Source of the DNA: a virus
DNA length: 36,385 bases
Direction: 5' to 3' (one strand)
IMG/VR virus record: IMGVR_UViG_3300029259_000156
Location: 1-36,385 of that record
The translations under genes and the position numbers were made by a program. Position 1 is the stretch's first letter; every line of letters begins with the position of its first letter. Below the pieces are notes generated by a model. That model saw only the letters and a list, made by a program, of their open reading frames with translations, did no database searches and was not told the DNA's origin. Shown here piece after piece: positions 16,101 through 22,987 of this stretch.

Positions 16101-18352
16101 CTGTCTCCAAAGTACTTCATCTCTAGTAGGCCTGCACTTTTACCTTCTGAGTCAAACAACCTGCCATCAGGAGAAGCACCAAATCCAGACAACTTACTAT
16201 TAGTCTCAAAGAAAGCCTCTCTATGAGTTAGTCCTTTTCCTTCGTTTGCCATGAATGATCTAAGGACTACATCTTCTTTCTTTGAGCCTCTTACTGTGTA
16301 AGCATTAGATATGTCATCAGCAATACCCATACGTTCTTTGGCAAGAGTAATAGCTAGCCTTTCATCTCCTTTGCCTTTCCAGAGCTCTTTAGCTTTAGAT
16401 CCAGTTACCATACCTTCACGTTGAGCTAACCACTCTTTAGATCCTTGCTCAGGAGAGTTTTTGTCTAGTACTTGCAATGCATACCTTTCCTCATCAGAGC
16501 CAGGCATTGCAAAAGAATCTTTGCTGTGAGTAGGATTAAAGAAGTTTGGCTTGTGTATTTTATCAAGTCTAAAGAAGTTTGGAAGATCAGGGTCAAATTC
16601 CTTTTCCTCCTTAAAATCAAACTCATCAGGCACTCCTGACTTAATCTCTGCCATGTACCTATCAGCTTCTGACTTATCTCCCTCTACACCTAGATTTCTA
16701 TAAGTATCTAACCCACCCATATCTAGAAATGAAGATACCTGATTTCTTTCTTCAAACTGTAAAGCTTGTTCGTCATCTACTGTATCTCTACCTTGTACTC
16801 GCTCGGTGTTGCCTCGGTACTCATCTCTAGTACTTAAAGCAAACCTTCTTAGTGGATCTCTAATGCCTCTTACCTTGTATTCAAGTTCTGCCATAGCAAC
16901 TTTTTGAGAGTGGATAGGATCACTAGCATTCCAATCAATAGGCCTTAATGTATTGGATAGGCTTGGAGCAGACTTTATAATACTCTCTTGCTCAGCCACA
17001 GTAATTTCACCTTGGCCTCTTGCTTTTTCAATTGCAGCAGCATGTTGTATGTAGGTAAATGGGGATGTAGTATTCTTCTGCCCACTATTCAATCCACCAA
17101 ACGTACCTACAGATGCTGTTGCTTTTAGCCCTTCTGTACTTAACTCATTAGGTGTAGGTAGGAATACATCACTACTCCAAGATCTATCTTTATCCAAGAT
17201 CCAGTTAGTAAGCTCTCCCTCCAACTGCCTAGTACGCTGGGCATACAAGTTAGTTGGTCCGTACTTCTTAGCAGCGTCAGTGAAGTAGGATGGGGCTATA
17301 TCTCTTATGCCTTGGAAAGCATTCATGAGTTGATCATTGGCTTTGTCATTAGCTTTCTCACTTAGCCTCTGGCCAACCATCCTACCACCTGGGCCTATCT
17401 GTAAGTACTCGTCAGAACTTCTCATAGTTCCTAATGTCTGTACTACATCTTGCCTACTGGGTATATGCTTTCTTACCTCAGTAGGTTTCATAGTAACAGG
17501 ATCAATAGTAGTTATATCACCTATGTATGCATCCTTTGGCATGTTCATCTTTGCTGCTGTCTCTGCGGCAGGAACGCCTGTGGCATCTTCAAATGCCTCT
17601 ACTGATGCCATTACATCTATCTGGCGTAGTCCGTGAATGCTTACATCTATGTTACCAGATAGTATATCTCTGGTAAGTCTTTGTACACTTAGGCTAAGGT
17701 GGCCTGTTCTTTCTATTAGTAGTGATTCAGACAGGCCACTTATTGCCTCTTCCTCTGACTTCTCTGCCCTAGCTGAACCAGCTCGTTCCTCTTTTGCCTT
17801 GGCTACATCAGCTGCACGTGCATTGTTTATAGCTATAGCTTCTTGTATAGTATGGGCAGATTTAGCATCCTTCCATATAAGGTCACCATGTTTGTTATAC
17901 TCTCTATGTATACTTCCAGTTACATCTGGTGCAGTGTCAGTACCATAAGTATTAGGTGGAAGCACACCCCCAGTAACACTAGTTTCCTGTTCAAGCCTGC
18001 GCCTTTCTATTCTGGCCTCATTTAGATCCTCTATTACCACCCCATGCCCATCTACTGGAATACCATCAGACCAATGAGGATTAGGATTTTGGTTGCTAGG
18101 ATCTGGTAGGTATCTTATTTGACTGCTAAGCAGTCTATCACTTCTTACACTATCAGTACTATCTGCACCAGTGCTTACATCGACCTTATTACCAGAGATA
18201 TCATTCTGAGCTAACCAGTCATTTCCTATTCCTTCATTAAGATCTAGCTCCTCACCTTGGAAGCCAGTACCTCTAAATTCTATTTCTCGCTCGTCTTGTG
18301 AGCGTAGGTCATTAGATCCATCCATCTCACTTGCGTAATCATCGTAATCCAT
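13181..18352 (-). CDS. tape measure protein with internal YqaJ-type nuclease domain (1723 aa)
   Basis: Position after the chaperone, great length, two hydrophobic segments near the C-terminus (around GGGVVGAIATAAAIKAL and GAAAVTGLAVYGI) and the tail-end segment YVVNNNIEVNTNV identify the tape measure protein, which sets tail length and leaves with the DNA. The first 600 residues are hydrophilic and low in order. Residues about 630-810 form a YqaJ/lambda-exonuclease-like PD-(D/E)xK domain: KEWLAQREGMVTGSK (W641, R645), SPDG with D729, LLEMK with E744 and K746, and QMQMQMMVTG. Residues about 945-1245 hold repeats of about 54 aa (NSASxTLFAEKMxKAEQ...GYEMTMTNPEFK...IRDSRN). AGAGG precedes the ATG. 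A nuclease domain here is unusual. Confidence 0.9.
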   Translation of the reverse strand: MDYDDYASEMDGSNDLRSQDEREIEFRGTGFQGEELDLNEGIGNDWLAQNDISGNKVDVSTGADSTDSVRSDRLLSSQIRYLPDPSNQNPNPHWSDGIPVDGHGVVIEDLNEARIERRRLEQETSVTGGVLPPNTYGTDTAPDVTGSIHREYNKHGDLIWKDAKSAHTIQEAIAINNARAADVAKAKEERAGSARAEKSEEEAISGLSESLLIERTGHLSLSVQRLTRDILSGNIDVSIHGLRQIDVMASVEAFEDATGVPAAETAAKMNMPKDAYIGDITTIDPVTMKPTEVRKHIPSRQDVVQTLGTMRSSDEYLQIGPGGRMVGQRLSEKANDKANDQLMNAFQGIRDIAPSYFTDAAKKYGPTNLYAQRTRQLEGELTNWILDKDRSWSSDVFLPTPNELSTEGLKATASVGTFGGLNSGQKNTTSPFTYIQHAAAIEKARGQGEITVAEQESIIKSAPSLSNTLRPIDWNASDPIHSQKVAMAELEYKVRGIRDPLRRFALSTRDEYRGNTERVQGRDTVDDEQALQFEERNQVSSFLDMGGLDTYRNLGVEGDKSEADRYMAEIKSGVPDEFDFKEEKEFDPDLPNFFRLDKIHKPNFFNPTHSKDSFAMPGSDEERYALQVLDKNSPEQGSKEWLAQREGMVTGSKAKELWKGKGDERLAITLAKERMGIADDISNAYTVRGSKKEDVVLRSFMANEGKGLTHREAFFETNSKLSGFGASPDGRLFDSEGKSAGLLEMKYFGDRTFQSVVKDTMPQMQMQMMVTGEKQTHLYAMNADTGQMKHEVVSADKEMQDELLELGMSALEVTKSLDKYGKIIDMEGKVKGARRPKSSTASHASEKTMEKATVVVLTEEEQAAMTAFNYSGSNPVSEGNGSAANTVFAEQMRAMHNKEQRDKAKAILESTNSPLKGSDRNKKKGDKVSNPVPAPAQNFISTSNPSNSAEGTLFAEKMIKEEQRDLAKEALEGAKGVGYEMTMTNPEFKSPIRDSRNLENSASNTLFAERMAKAEQASLSKEALDAAKSTSYKMTMTNPEFKSPIRDSRNPDNSASGTLFAEKMIKAEQASLVKEALEDSRGVGYSMTMTNPEFKPTPIRDSRNPDNSASGTLFAEKMIKAEQASLSKEALEEAKGVGYEMTMTNPEFKPTPIRDSRNPENSASNTLFAEKMMKAEQSSLAKEALEDSKGVGYEMTMTNPELKPTPIRDSRNTENSASGTLFAEQMMKEDHRNKLKDALLEAGKPDAVYTDPKYTAMDRYDGVDKPDVARSEFAAYEEAQSRNIRSLNDASKSLSNFQSAVGKSIAVLGEISSIALSGTETGMEEIRLRSEEGFESAGHARGTRIALMAGGLSDTGATKVMSRAGTLVKGFDNKTEAARLFTEMHVAKGNAEDSIRNKVNIPDIDVLKSFSQQEMLKYQTGELSKLDPQDRAYAAEYLFGNKELATYEEVEGKSVLDVDKYIDPDGTRAQYKGVVKGELFKQRATEELGSVNEETGFASVMGKTISNTATTIGGGVVGAIATAAAIKALKSKFFPSTGNLVESSSANTDSTRSSLQKAKDAILNNKGKIGAAAVTGLAVYGIREMLDVEEGSTLDTMLNIGEGAAKGSIFGPVGAIGGAADATLKEMVDTSGVATPGHFWSGNNQGAAAMFKSAQEADEVVVPSSDIQYVGDSIAKAGSEKAGYVVNNNIEVNTNVDKEGINSEVLENGDELFRDITKWKSGR
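14630..15515 (-). repeat. array of about 160-bp coding repeats in the tape measure gene
   Basis: Five near-identical units and a degenerate sixth encode 53-55 residues each, reading NSASGTLFAEKM.KAEQASL, KEALE..KGVGYEMTMTNPEF and (PT)PIRDSRN. A more distant copy lies upstream (SAANTVFAEQM). Units differ by a two-codon PT insertion and by single-residue changes, and DNA identity between neighbours is high, a sign of recent duplication. The predicted helix-turn repeat lies between the nuclease and the hydrophobic end, where extra units could alter tail length. Confidence 0.88.
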
Positions 18353-18375
18353 CGTAAAGCCTCTAAGGTAATTAA

Positions 18376-18401
18376 ACCTCCGAGCCAGTTACGGCGGAGG
18401 T
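18376..18401 (-). terminator. GC-rich hairpin between the chaperone and tape measure genes
   Basis: ACCTCCG and CGGAGGT are complementary around a 12-base loop; an inner GCC/GGC pair offers an alternative inner stem. On the minus strand it is followed by TTAATTACC, so the T tract is weak. It begins 3 bases after the long-form stop codon, 24 bases before the tape measure ATG, and could be an attenuator or an mRNA-processing or stability element rather than a full terminator. Confidence 0.45.
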
Positions 18402-18403
18402 GA

Positions 18404-18975
18404 TTATGATGTATGTCCCTTAATTTCTATGATCTGATGAAACATCTCTAGGTCATACAAATTATAAGTCCCATCTTGTAACTCTTTAAGAGAACACATG
18501 GGAGGACTCACTAGTAAAGGTCTAATAAGATACCCATTAAGTTCTGGGTATATATCACCAAATTCTATTGGTATAGTTACATCTTCACCAGTTACGTAGC
18601 TTCTGGGGAGACTGCCTTTGCTAAGCCTAATTCGAAAAAACTGCTAAACTGTGAGTGCATTACATGTGCAAACATCTCCACAATTAACTCTAGCTTACTT
18701 TCAAACATACTGTCTATTGTCTTTGCTTCTATCTTCTTGCCATCAATTCTTACTTGGCATACGAAGTGTGTAAGTAGCTTAGCTGCTTTGTGAGCATCAC
18801 TAGCCTGCATTATTCCTACTACTACAGCTGCTGTGTTTAGCTCAGCTATAGTTACTACATTCTCTGATCCTAGTACTTGACCAGCTAGTGTGAGGTTTTC
18901 CAAGGCCACTGTTACAGGCCAAGCTGGTATATATATCTCACTACCATCTTTAAGTGTTGCTGAGTATCCAGCCAT
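18404..18975 (-). CDS. tail assembly chaperone, long form made by -1 frameshift (GT-like, 190 aa)
   Basis: Slipping back one base at T_TTT_TTC (residues 113-114 of the short form) opens a continuous frame that passes the short-form stop and runs to the TAA at 18404-18406. The added 76 residues begin RIRLSKGSLPRSYVTGEDV and end with YDLEMFHQIIEIKGHTS. The two frames overlap, the total length is consistent with one -1 shift, and no start codon with a good ribosome binding site serves the second frame. This is the lambda G/GT arrangement. Direct proof would need protein data. Confidence 0.85.
18592..18975 (-). CDS. tail assembly chaperone, short form (G-like, 127 aa)
   Basis: It lies between the tail tube and tape measure genes, the fixed place of tail assembly chaperones. 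The protein has a beta-rich N-terminus (YSATLKDGSEIYIPAWP) and a helical C-terminal half (KIEAKTIDSMFESKLELIV). It is translated to the TAA at 18592-18594. A slippery site near its end gives a longer form. The chaperone binds the tape measure protein and recruits tube subunits, and is not part of the finished virion. GGAG precedes the ATG. Confidence 0.85.
   Translation of the reverse strand: MAGYSATLKDGSEIYIPAWPVTVALENLTLAGQVLGSENVVTIAELNTAAVVVGIMQASDAHKAAKLLTHFVCQVRIDGKKIEAKTIDSMFESKLELIVEMFAHVMHSQFSSFFELGLAKAVSPEAT
18634..18640 (-). promoter_or_regulatory. -1 ribosomal frameshift slippery heptamer T_TTT_TTC
   Basis: On the minus strand the zero-frame codons are AGT TTT TTC, which gives the canonical X_XXY_YYZ heptamer TTTTTTC. 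It is 14 codons before the short-form stop. I see no strong downstream hairpin, which is common for this type of slip site in phage chaperone genes. Confidence 0.85.
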
Positions 18976-19030
18976 GTTGGGTCTCCAAGTTAGCTATTAA
19001 ACTAGTGTATATGTATTTAAGTACAAACCG

Positions 19031-19062
19031 AAAAAGCCCTACCCAGTTAAGGATAGAGCTTT
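19031..19062 (-). terminator. rho-independent terminator after the tail tube gene
   Basis: On the minus strand AAAGCTCTATCC pairs with GGGTAGGGCTTT over 12 positions (two G-T wobbles) around a TTAACT loop, followed by two further T residues and CGG. It starts about 11 bases after the tube stop codon and sits in the 97-base gap before the tail chaperone gene. It would limit read-through from the abundant capsid, sheath and tube genes into the less needed tail genes. Confidence 0.78.
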
Positions 19063-19072
19063 GGTACGGGTA

Positions 19073-19558
19073 TTATAAAGCGTCGTAGTCGCCGCCATGC
19101 TCACGTACATATGTTACTGTCTCGAAGGTCAGTACCCAAGTGACTGTATTCATAGTTTGCCCACGAGCCATAGCTGGCATAGCAAGGATGATACCGTTAG
19201 TCATAACAGCTGCATCTTTACCCATGTTATCAACTAGTGTTGCTTGGATAGGAACTATTAATTCACCATCTGCATCTGCTTGCTGATTAAAGTGGTTAGC
19301 CCAATCCTGAAGATACTTATTCTCAGGAGCGTTCATAAGAACTGGGAAGGATAAGTCACCTGCACGAATACGTTGCATGTTAACTACCATCGGGCCATAA
19401 GCTCCAAAGGTAGTAGTAGCATTAGGTGCACGACGATTAACTGTGATTAGGTTTTCACCTGTTGCGAAACCCTTTACCTTGAAGGTGGTAGGGTTTGTGT
19501 TACCAAAAAAGTCACACTCTAAAATGAGGTCGACATTAGCGAAGGAGTACTGGTACAT
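19073..19558 (-). CDS. tail tube protein (DUF3277 type)
   Basis: The 161-aa protein starts with YQYSFANVDLILE and continues with TTFGAYGPMVVNMQRIRAGD and GIILAMPAMARGQTMNTVTW, a pattern typical of DUF3277 tube proteins that follow DUF3383 sheaths. It forms the inner tube through which DNA passes. AAGGAA precedes the ATG. A strong terminator-like hairpin follows its stop. Confidence 0.88.
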   Translation of the reverse strand: MYQYSFANVDLILECDFFGNTNPTTFKVKGFATGENLITVNRRAPNATTTFGAYGPMVVNMQRIRAGDLSFPVLMNAPENKYLQDWANHFNQQADADGELIVPIQATLVDNMGKDAAVMTNGIILAMPAMARGQTMNTVTWVLTFETVTYVREHGGDYDAL

Positions 19559-19570
19559 TTATATAGTTCC

Positions 19571-21025
19571 TTATTCTGAGAAGTTGCCAGAGATTGTAAG
19601 TTCGTGCAATGCACCTGCTCCAACCATATCGAAACCTAAGCCATTGTAGACTCGGTTAGACTTATCACTACCTGCGGTATCTTCTAAGGATACCATAGTA
19701 ACTCTGAAGCCCTCTGGTAGGAAAGTTCCATTCGGTAGGTAGCCTGGAGCTGAAAGGCCATTACGTACAGCAGCCTGTAGAGACTGTGTTAGTCTGGCAG
19801 CAGCAATGTTTAAGCCTTCTTGAGTATAAGGCAGCTTAGTGTTATTGACATAAAGCAGGTTAAACATATCTACTTCACATCTATTCTCTAACCACAACAA
19901 GCCATGGGTAGTATCTAACCATGAGCCAGAAGCCATACGTGAACTTGTATAAGCATTTACAGAAGAACCAATCTTAACTACAGCAGAAACATTCTTAGCC
20001 TTCATAGCAGAGTACTCACCTGGAGTTAGATCTTCTGCAATGATAGTAGGCATTTGCTTAAGGTTAAGTGTGATGGTTGTATCAATACCTGAGAAGTTAA
20101 CTGAGGCTGCACGGCCAAATACAGATACAGATGGGTAAGCATCAACTGCTTTACTAAAGGTAGTAAGAGAGAATCTTAGAGTCTTACTCTTCAACACAGA
20201 TCCAATGTCAGTGCTAATAGCAGAAGACAATGTAGTAAGGTTGTTAGTAGTGTTCATGAAGATCTTCTTAGCAGCTTCAGCCCAGTCAGCTATATCAGCT
20301 GTATTCTCTCCAGAGGCTTGTGCAGCAATGTCACGGTACTTCTTGTGAGTAGCTAAGCCAACAAATTGAATACCTTGTGTAAGTGCAGAGGCTAGGCCAG
20401 CTACAGCATTCTCTGCGTCGATACCTAAAGAGATCTTACCTTGATGCTGTGCAAAGCCTAGAGCTTCAGCAGTGTCACCAACAGCAAAGGTGATGATAGA
20501 AGAAGCGCCATCTACCTGAGACTTCATTTCAAAACCATAAGGTGTGCGGGTTACTATCGCAACTTCTGAGGCTGAGTTGGCTGCTGTAATGAGGGTTGTA
20601 ATCTCAGCTGCTACTCCATCAAGGTCAGTCTCTGTAGATAGGTCAACACCAGTTAGTGTAGTTAGTAAGCCATCTACTGTGAATGACATAGAGCCATTAG
20701 TAATAAGATTAAGCTCCTCTAGTGTACCACTGTCACCACCTGTTAGTACCGCAGGCTGAGCTGACTCAAATGCCATAAGAACTGTGAAGTCTTTAGGTGT
20801 AGGTGTTTGTGCGTAGAAAGCTGTAGCAGCCTTATACACTTCTGTACTTGTGGACCAATCGCCACCTACGCTTGCTAAGCTTGTATAAGCTCGGGCACGT
20901 TCTGCTGTGCCAATAACTCCTAGCTCATTAGTTAGGAATCCGAGAATACCAAAATTACCACCAGCAACTCCTGTAGGAGAGACTGAAATGTTAACATTAG
21001 TAAACTCTGTAATTTCAATAGCCAT
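19571..21025 (-). CDS. contractile tail sheath protein (DUF3383 type)
   Basis: This 484-aa protein fits the DUF3383 sheath family. The N-terminus has VGGDWSTSTEVYKAATAFYA followed by PKDFTVLMAF; the middle has a domain with LTGVDLSTETDLDGVAAEI; and the C-terminal part includes SWLDTTHGLLWLENRCEVD and QEGLNIAAARLTQSLQ, the conserved sheath core. It surrounds the tube and contracts on infection, which identifies the phage as a myovirus. AAGGAA precedes the ATG. The tube gene follows after 12 bases. Confidence 0.92.
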   Translation of the reverse strand: MAIEITEFTNVNISVSPTGVAGGNFGILGFLTNELGVIGTAERARAYTSLASVGGDWSTSTEVYKAATAFYAQTPTPKDFTVLMAFESAQPAVLTGGDSGTLEELNLITNGSMSFTVDGLLTTLTGVDLSTETDLDGVAAEITTLITAANSASEVAIVTRTPYGFEMKSQVDGASSIITFAVGDTAEALGFAQHQGKISLGIDAENAVAGLASALTQGIQFVGLATHKKYRDIAAQASGENTADIADWAEAAKKIFMNTTNNLTTLSSAISTDIGSVLKSKTLRFSLTTFSKAVDAYPSVSVFGRAASVNFSGIDTTITLNLKQMPTIIAEDLTPGEYSAMKAKNVSAVVKIGSSVNAYTSSRMASGSWLDTTHGLLWLENRCEVDMFNLLYVNNTKLPYTQEGLNIAAARLTQSLQAAVRNGLSAPGYLPNGTFLPEGFRVTMVSLEDTAGSDKSNRVYNGLGFDMVGAGALHELTISGNFSE

Positions 21026-21038
21026 TTGTTGTTCCTTG

Positions 21039-21578
21039 TTAAATATTATTAATATTGTAGGTATCTAACACTGCTGCTAGATTACCCTCATAGAATGCTG
21101 AAGAGATATTTATAGAGGTTATGTTATCTACTAACTCTTCATATATCCTTGTTACATACAACTCCACTGAGAAACCTTTTCTGTACTCCCAATCTCTCTC
21201 TAGCTTAGCATCCTCATTAGATATAGGAGTACACTTAATAAAGCCGTATCCTGTATCAATCATGAGTCTGCGCATGGCGTCACTAGTCCACCCATGCATA
21301 ATTTTAGTGCTAGCAAGACCGTTAGTATCTTGTACACCAACTCTATACCTCAGTCTAGCAGGGCTAATGTGCCGGTAAGAGGTTGTAAGACTATCCTGAG
21401 CAGTAGTTATTCTGTTAGGTATTCCTACTGGGTATTCTTCTAGGACTCTAATGTGTGCAAACTCTCCAGCAGGTTTGGGAGATCCTTTCTGTCTGGCAGG
21501 ATAAGAGAAGTTCTCTATTCCTACCATTAGATCAACCATGGCTTGCATTACCATTACATCAGCTCTATCTGGGGTCAT
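21039..21578 (-). CDS. neck/tail terminator-like protein (gp12-like, 179 aa)
   Basis: The protein resembles phage neck terminator proteins: an N-terminal helical segment, a segment with EFAHIRVLEEYPVGIPN, then RLRYRVGVQDTNGLA and a C-terminal strand, FSVELYVTRIYEE. Such proteins cap the tail tube and join it to the head. It lies directly upstream of the sheath gene, where the tail terminator is expected. Its ATG overlaps the preceding stop as ATGA. Confidence 0.7.
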   Translation of the reverse strand: MTPDRADVMVMQAMVDLMVGIENFSYPARQKGSPKPAGEFAHIRVLEEYPVGIPNRITTAQDSLTTSYRHISPARLRYRVGVQDTNGLASTKIMHGWTSDAMRRLMIDTGYGFIKCTPISNEDAKLERDWEYRKGFSVELYVTRIYEELVDNITSINISSAFYEGNLAAVLDTYNINNI

Positions 21579-21949
21579 GGCGTAAACTTCTCCAGTTTCT
21601 CAAGAAGGTAGTGCATAAAGCCAAAGGTTGCCTCGTCTGAAGTCTGTATGACCTTAAAGTAAGTTCCTTGGTAGCTTAGTACATCACCTTTACTAACAGT
21701 GTATATAGTTTTTGTATATAGGGTTCTGTAGTCGCTGAATCTCTCACCGCCGTCTCCTATGTGCAAAGCCTCGCCCTCGTCAAATTGAGAGAACTTGTTA
21801 CCTGTTTGCACAACACCCATTAAGGTAGAGACAGACTTAACACCTTCTACCCAGCTGTTATTCCCATCATAAGCCCCAGTGGTAATGGAGTACCTAGTAA
21901 TTCTGGTCATCATACGGGCATCAAATGCTCTTCCCATTTGCATGGCCAT
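21575..21949 (-). CDS. head completion/stopper-like protein (124 aa)
   Basis: The start is placed at the ATG at 21949, which follows GAGG at good spacing and overlaps the previous stop as TAATG. A TTG nine codons upstream would make a longer product but has a weak ribosome binding site. The protein contains beta-rich segments (LYTKTIYTVSKGDVLSYQGTYF split at residues 80-101) ending in an amphipathic helix. Position and size fit a head-tail stopper. The family match is not strong. Confidence 0.62.
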   Translation of the reverse strand: MAMQMGRAFDARMMTRITRYSITTGAYDGNNSWVEGVKSVSTLMGVVQTGNKFSQFDEGEALHIGDGGERFSDYRTLYTKTIYTVSKGDVLSYQGTYFKVIQTSDEATFGFMHYLLEKLEKFTP

Positions 21950-22308
21950 TAAGTGTGCCTCATGCCAGTCAGACAAATCTTTCTTATCTGGATGTATCGC
22001 TTACCATAGGAAGTGCTCTGTAACTCATTGTAGTTAGGTTCAACATCACCTATAGCAACTTCAGTAATTACATCATCAACCTCCCGCTTACGCAATGGAG
22101 CTACTGCACCTGAGTCACCTGCAAATTGAAACTCACTTACTGTTAATAAGTGGGCAGCGTAATAAGATTGGGCCATGTCATACATGTCCAGCCACTTACC
22201 TTTAGAAGACATAAACGTGGCAGTATCAGCTAAGAATAAGTCTATTCGTACATCTTCTACACCAATAAACTCAGGGAAGCGAGATTTAAATTCTAGGCTT
22301 GTTGCCAT
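21949..22308 (-). CDS. head-tail connector/adaptor protein (DUF4054 type)
   Basis: The first residues, EFKSRFPEF, followed by a helical stretch with MYDMAQSYYAAHLLTVSE, match the DUF4054 head-tail connector family, which docks under the portal. The length of 119 aa is normal. GGAG lies before the ATG at 22308. Its stop overlaps the next ATG by one base (TAATG). Confidence 0.78.
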   Translation of the reverse strand: MATSLEFKSRFPEFIGVEDVRIDLFLADTATFMSSKGKWLDMYDMAQSYYAAHLLTVSEFQFAGDSGAVAPLRKREVDDVITEVAIGDVEPNYNELQSTSYGKRYIQIRKICLTGMRHT

Positions 22309-22317
22309 GTTACACTC

Positions 22318-22608
22318 CTATTTAGTTGATACAGGTTTCTTCTTACTAGCTACTAGTGCTTCGGCCTTAGCTAGCTCTTTTGCATCTGACATTTCTTGCT
22401 CAGCTTTTGTTAGCTTAGGTGCTTCGGTAACTACTAAGATGCCAGACTTTAGCTGGGCAGCAAAGTTATGTTCTTGTGCTTTCCATGTTTCATCATCAAG
22501 AGTCAAAGTAGACTCACCAATAATGGTAATGTACTTAGTAGGTGCATCAGCCTTTAGCTTACTACACATGATTGATTGATTGCTTGGAGATACGTTTTTA
22601 ATTTTCAT
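22318..22608 (-). CDS. small head-module protein of unknown function (96 aa)
   Basis: The N-terminal half has short beta strands (YITIIGESTLTLDDETW), and the C-terminal half is a Lys/Ala/Glu-rich helix that ends in KKKPVSTK. I do not recognise the family, but small proteins of this type occur between capsid and connector genes in related myoviruses. Its ATG overlaps the stop of the coiled-coil gene and it ends 9 bases before the head-tail adaptor. Confidence 0.6.
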   Translation of the reverse strand: MKIKNVSPSNQSIMCSKLKADAPTKYITIIGESTLTLDDETWKAQEHNFAAQLKSGILVVTEAPKLTKAEQEMSDAKELAKAEALVASKKKPVSTK

Positions 22609-22973
22609 AGCTTTAGATTCTCTTCTCTAGTATTTATTGACTGCACCAGATTTTTGATGCGTTCATCTTGTACGGCAACCCTGACAATTACACTTTGGTA
22701 CACTATGTCAAGTTTATCAAGAGCAATTAATACTCTTTTATTTGTGTCTGCCAGCATGGGTATCTGGCTCTCAAGTCCTGACAGCCTTAAAATTGTAGAC
22801 TGTAAGGCCGTAGACTCAGCCAACAACCTAGCATTGAACTCATTCAGTGTCAGGTCTTGTACTATGTTTGCCTTGCTGTTTGCATCAACCTTAGCATAGA
22901 AAGCACCATAAGCACTTCCTGCTGTTAAGAGAACAACCAGAAGGCCAACAGCATTTTCTTTGATCCAGTGCAT
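22605..22973 (-). CDS. membrane-anchored coiled-coil protein (122 aa)
   Basis: Residues 7-27 (AVGLLVVLLTAGSAYGAFYAK) form one clear membrane helix. The rest is a long amphipathic helix with heptad spacing (ALQSTILRLSGLESQIPML and beyond) and a charged end. The shape resembles phage holin-like or inner-membrane spanin-like proteins. It lies, oddly, between the major capsid and the head-completion genes, not with lysis genes. GGGG precedes the ATG, and its stop overlaps the next start as ATGA. The function cannot be decided from sequence. Confidence 0.65.
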   Translation of the reverse strand: MHWIKENAVGLLVVLLTAGSAYGAFYAKVDANSKANIVQDLTLNEFNARLLAESTALQSTILRLSGLESQIPMLADTNKRVLIALDKLDIVYQSVIVRVAVQDERIKNLVQSINTREENLKL

Positions 22974-22987
22974 GTTGGCCCCTTACT

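Noticed and set aside
15930-16460. Nuclease segment as a separate gene inserted in the tape measure gene, such as a homing endonuclease or intein
   Set aside because: The frame is continuous, no intein splice motifs or separate start and stop are visible, and the motifs are YqaJ-type rather than HNH, LAGLIDADG or GIY-YIG.
13422-18025. Several plus-strand open frames of 60-174 codons opposite the tape measure gene
   Set aside because: They are shadows of a long well-supported minus-strand gene, with hydrophobic low-complexity products and no ribosome binding sites.
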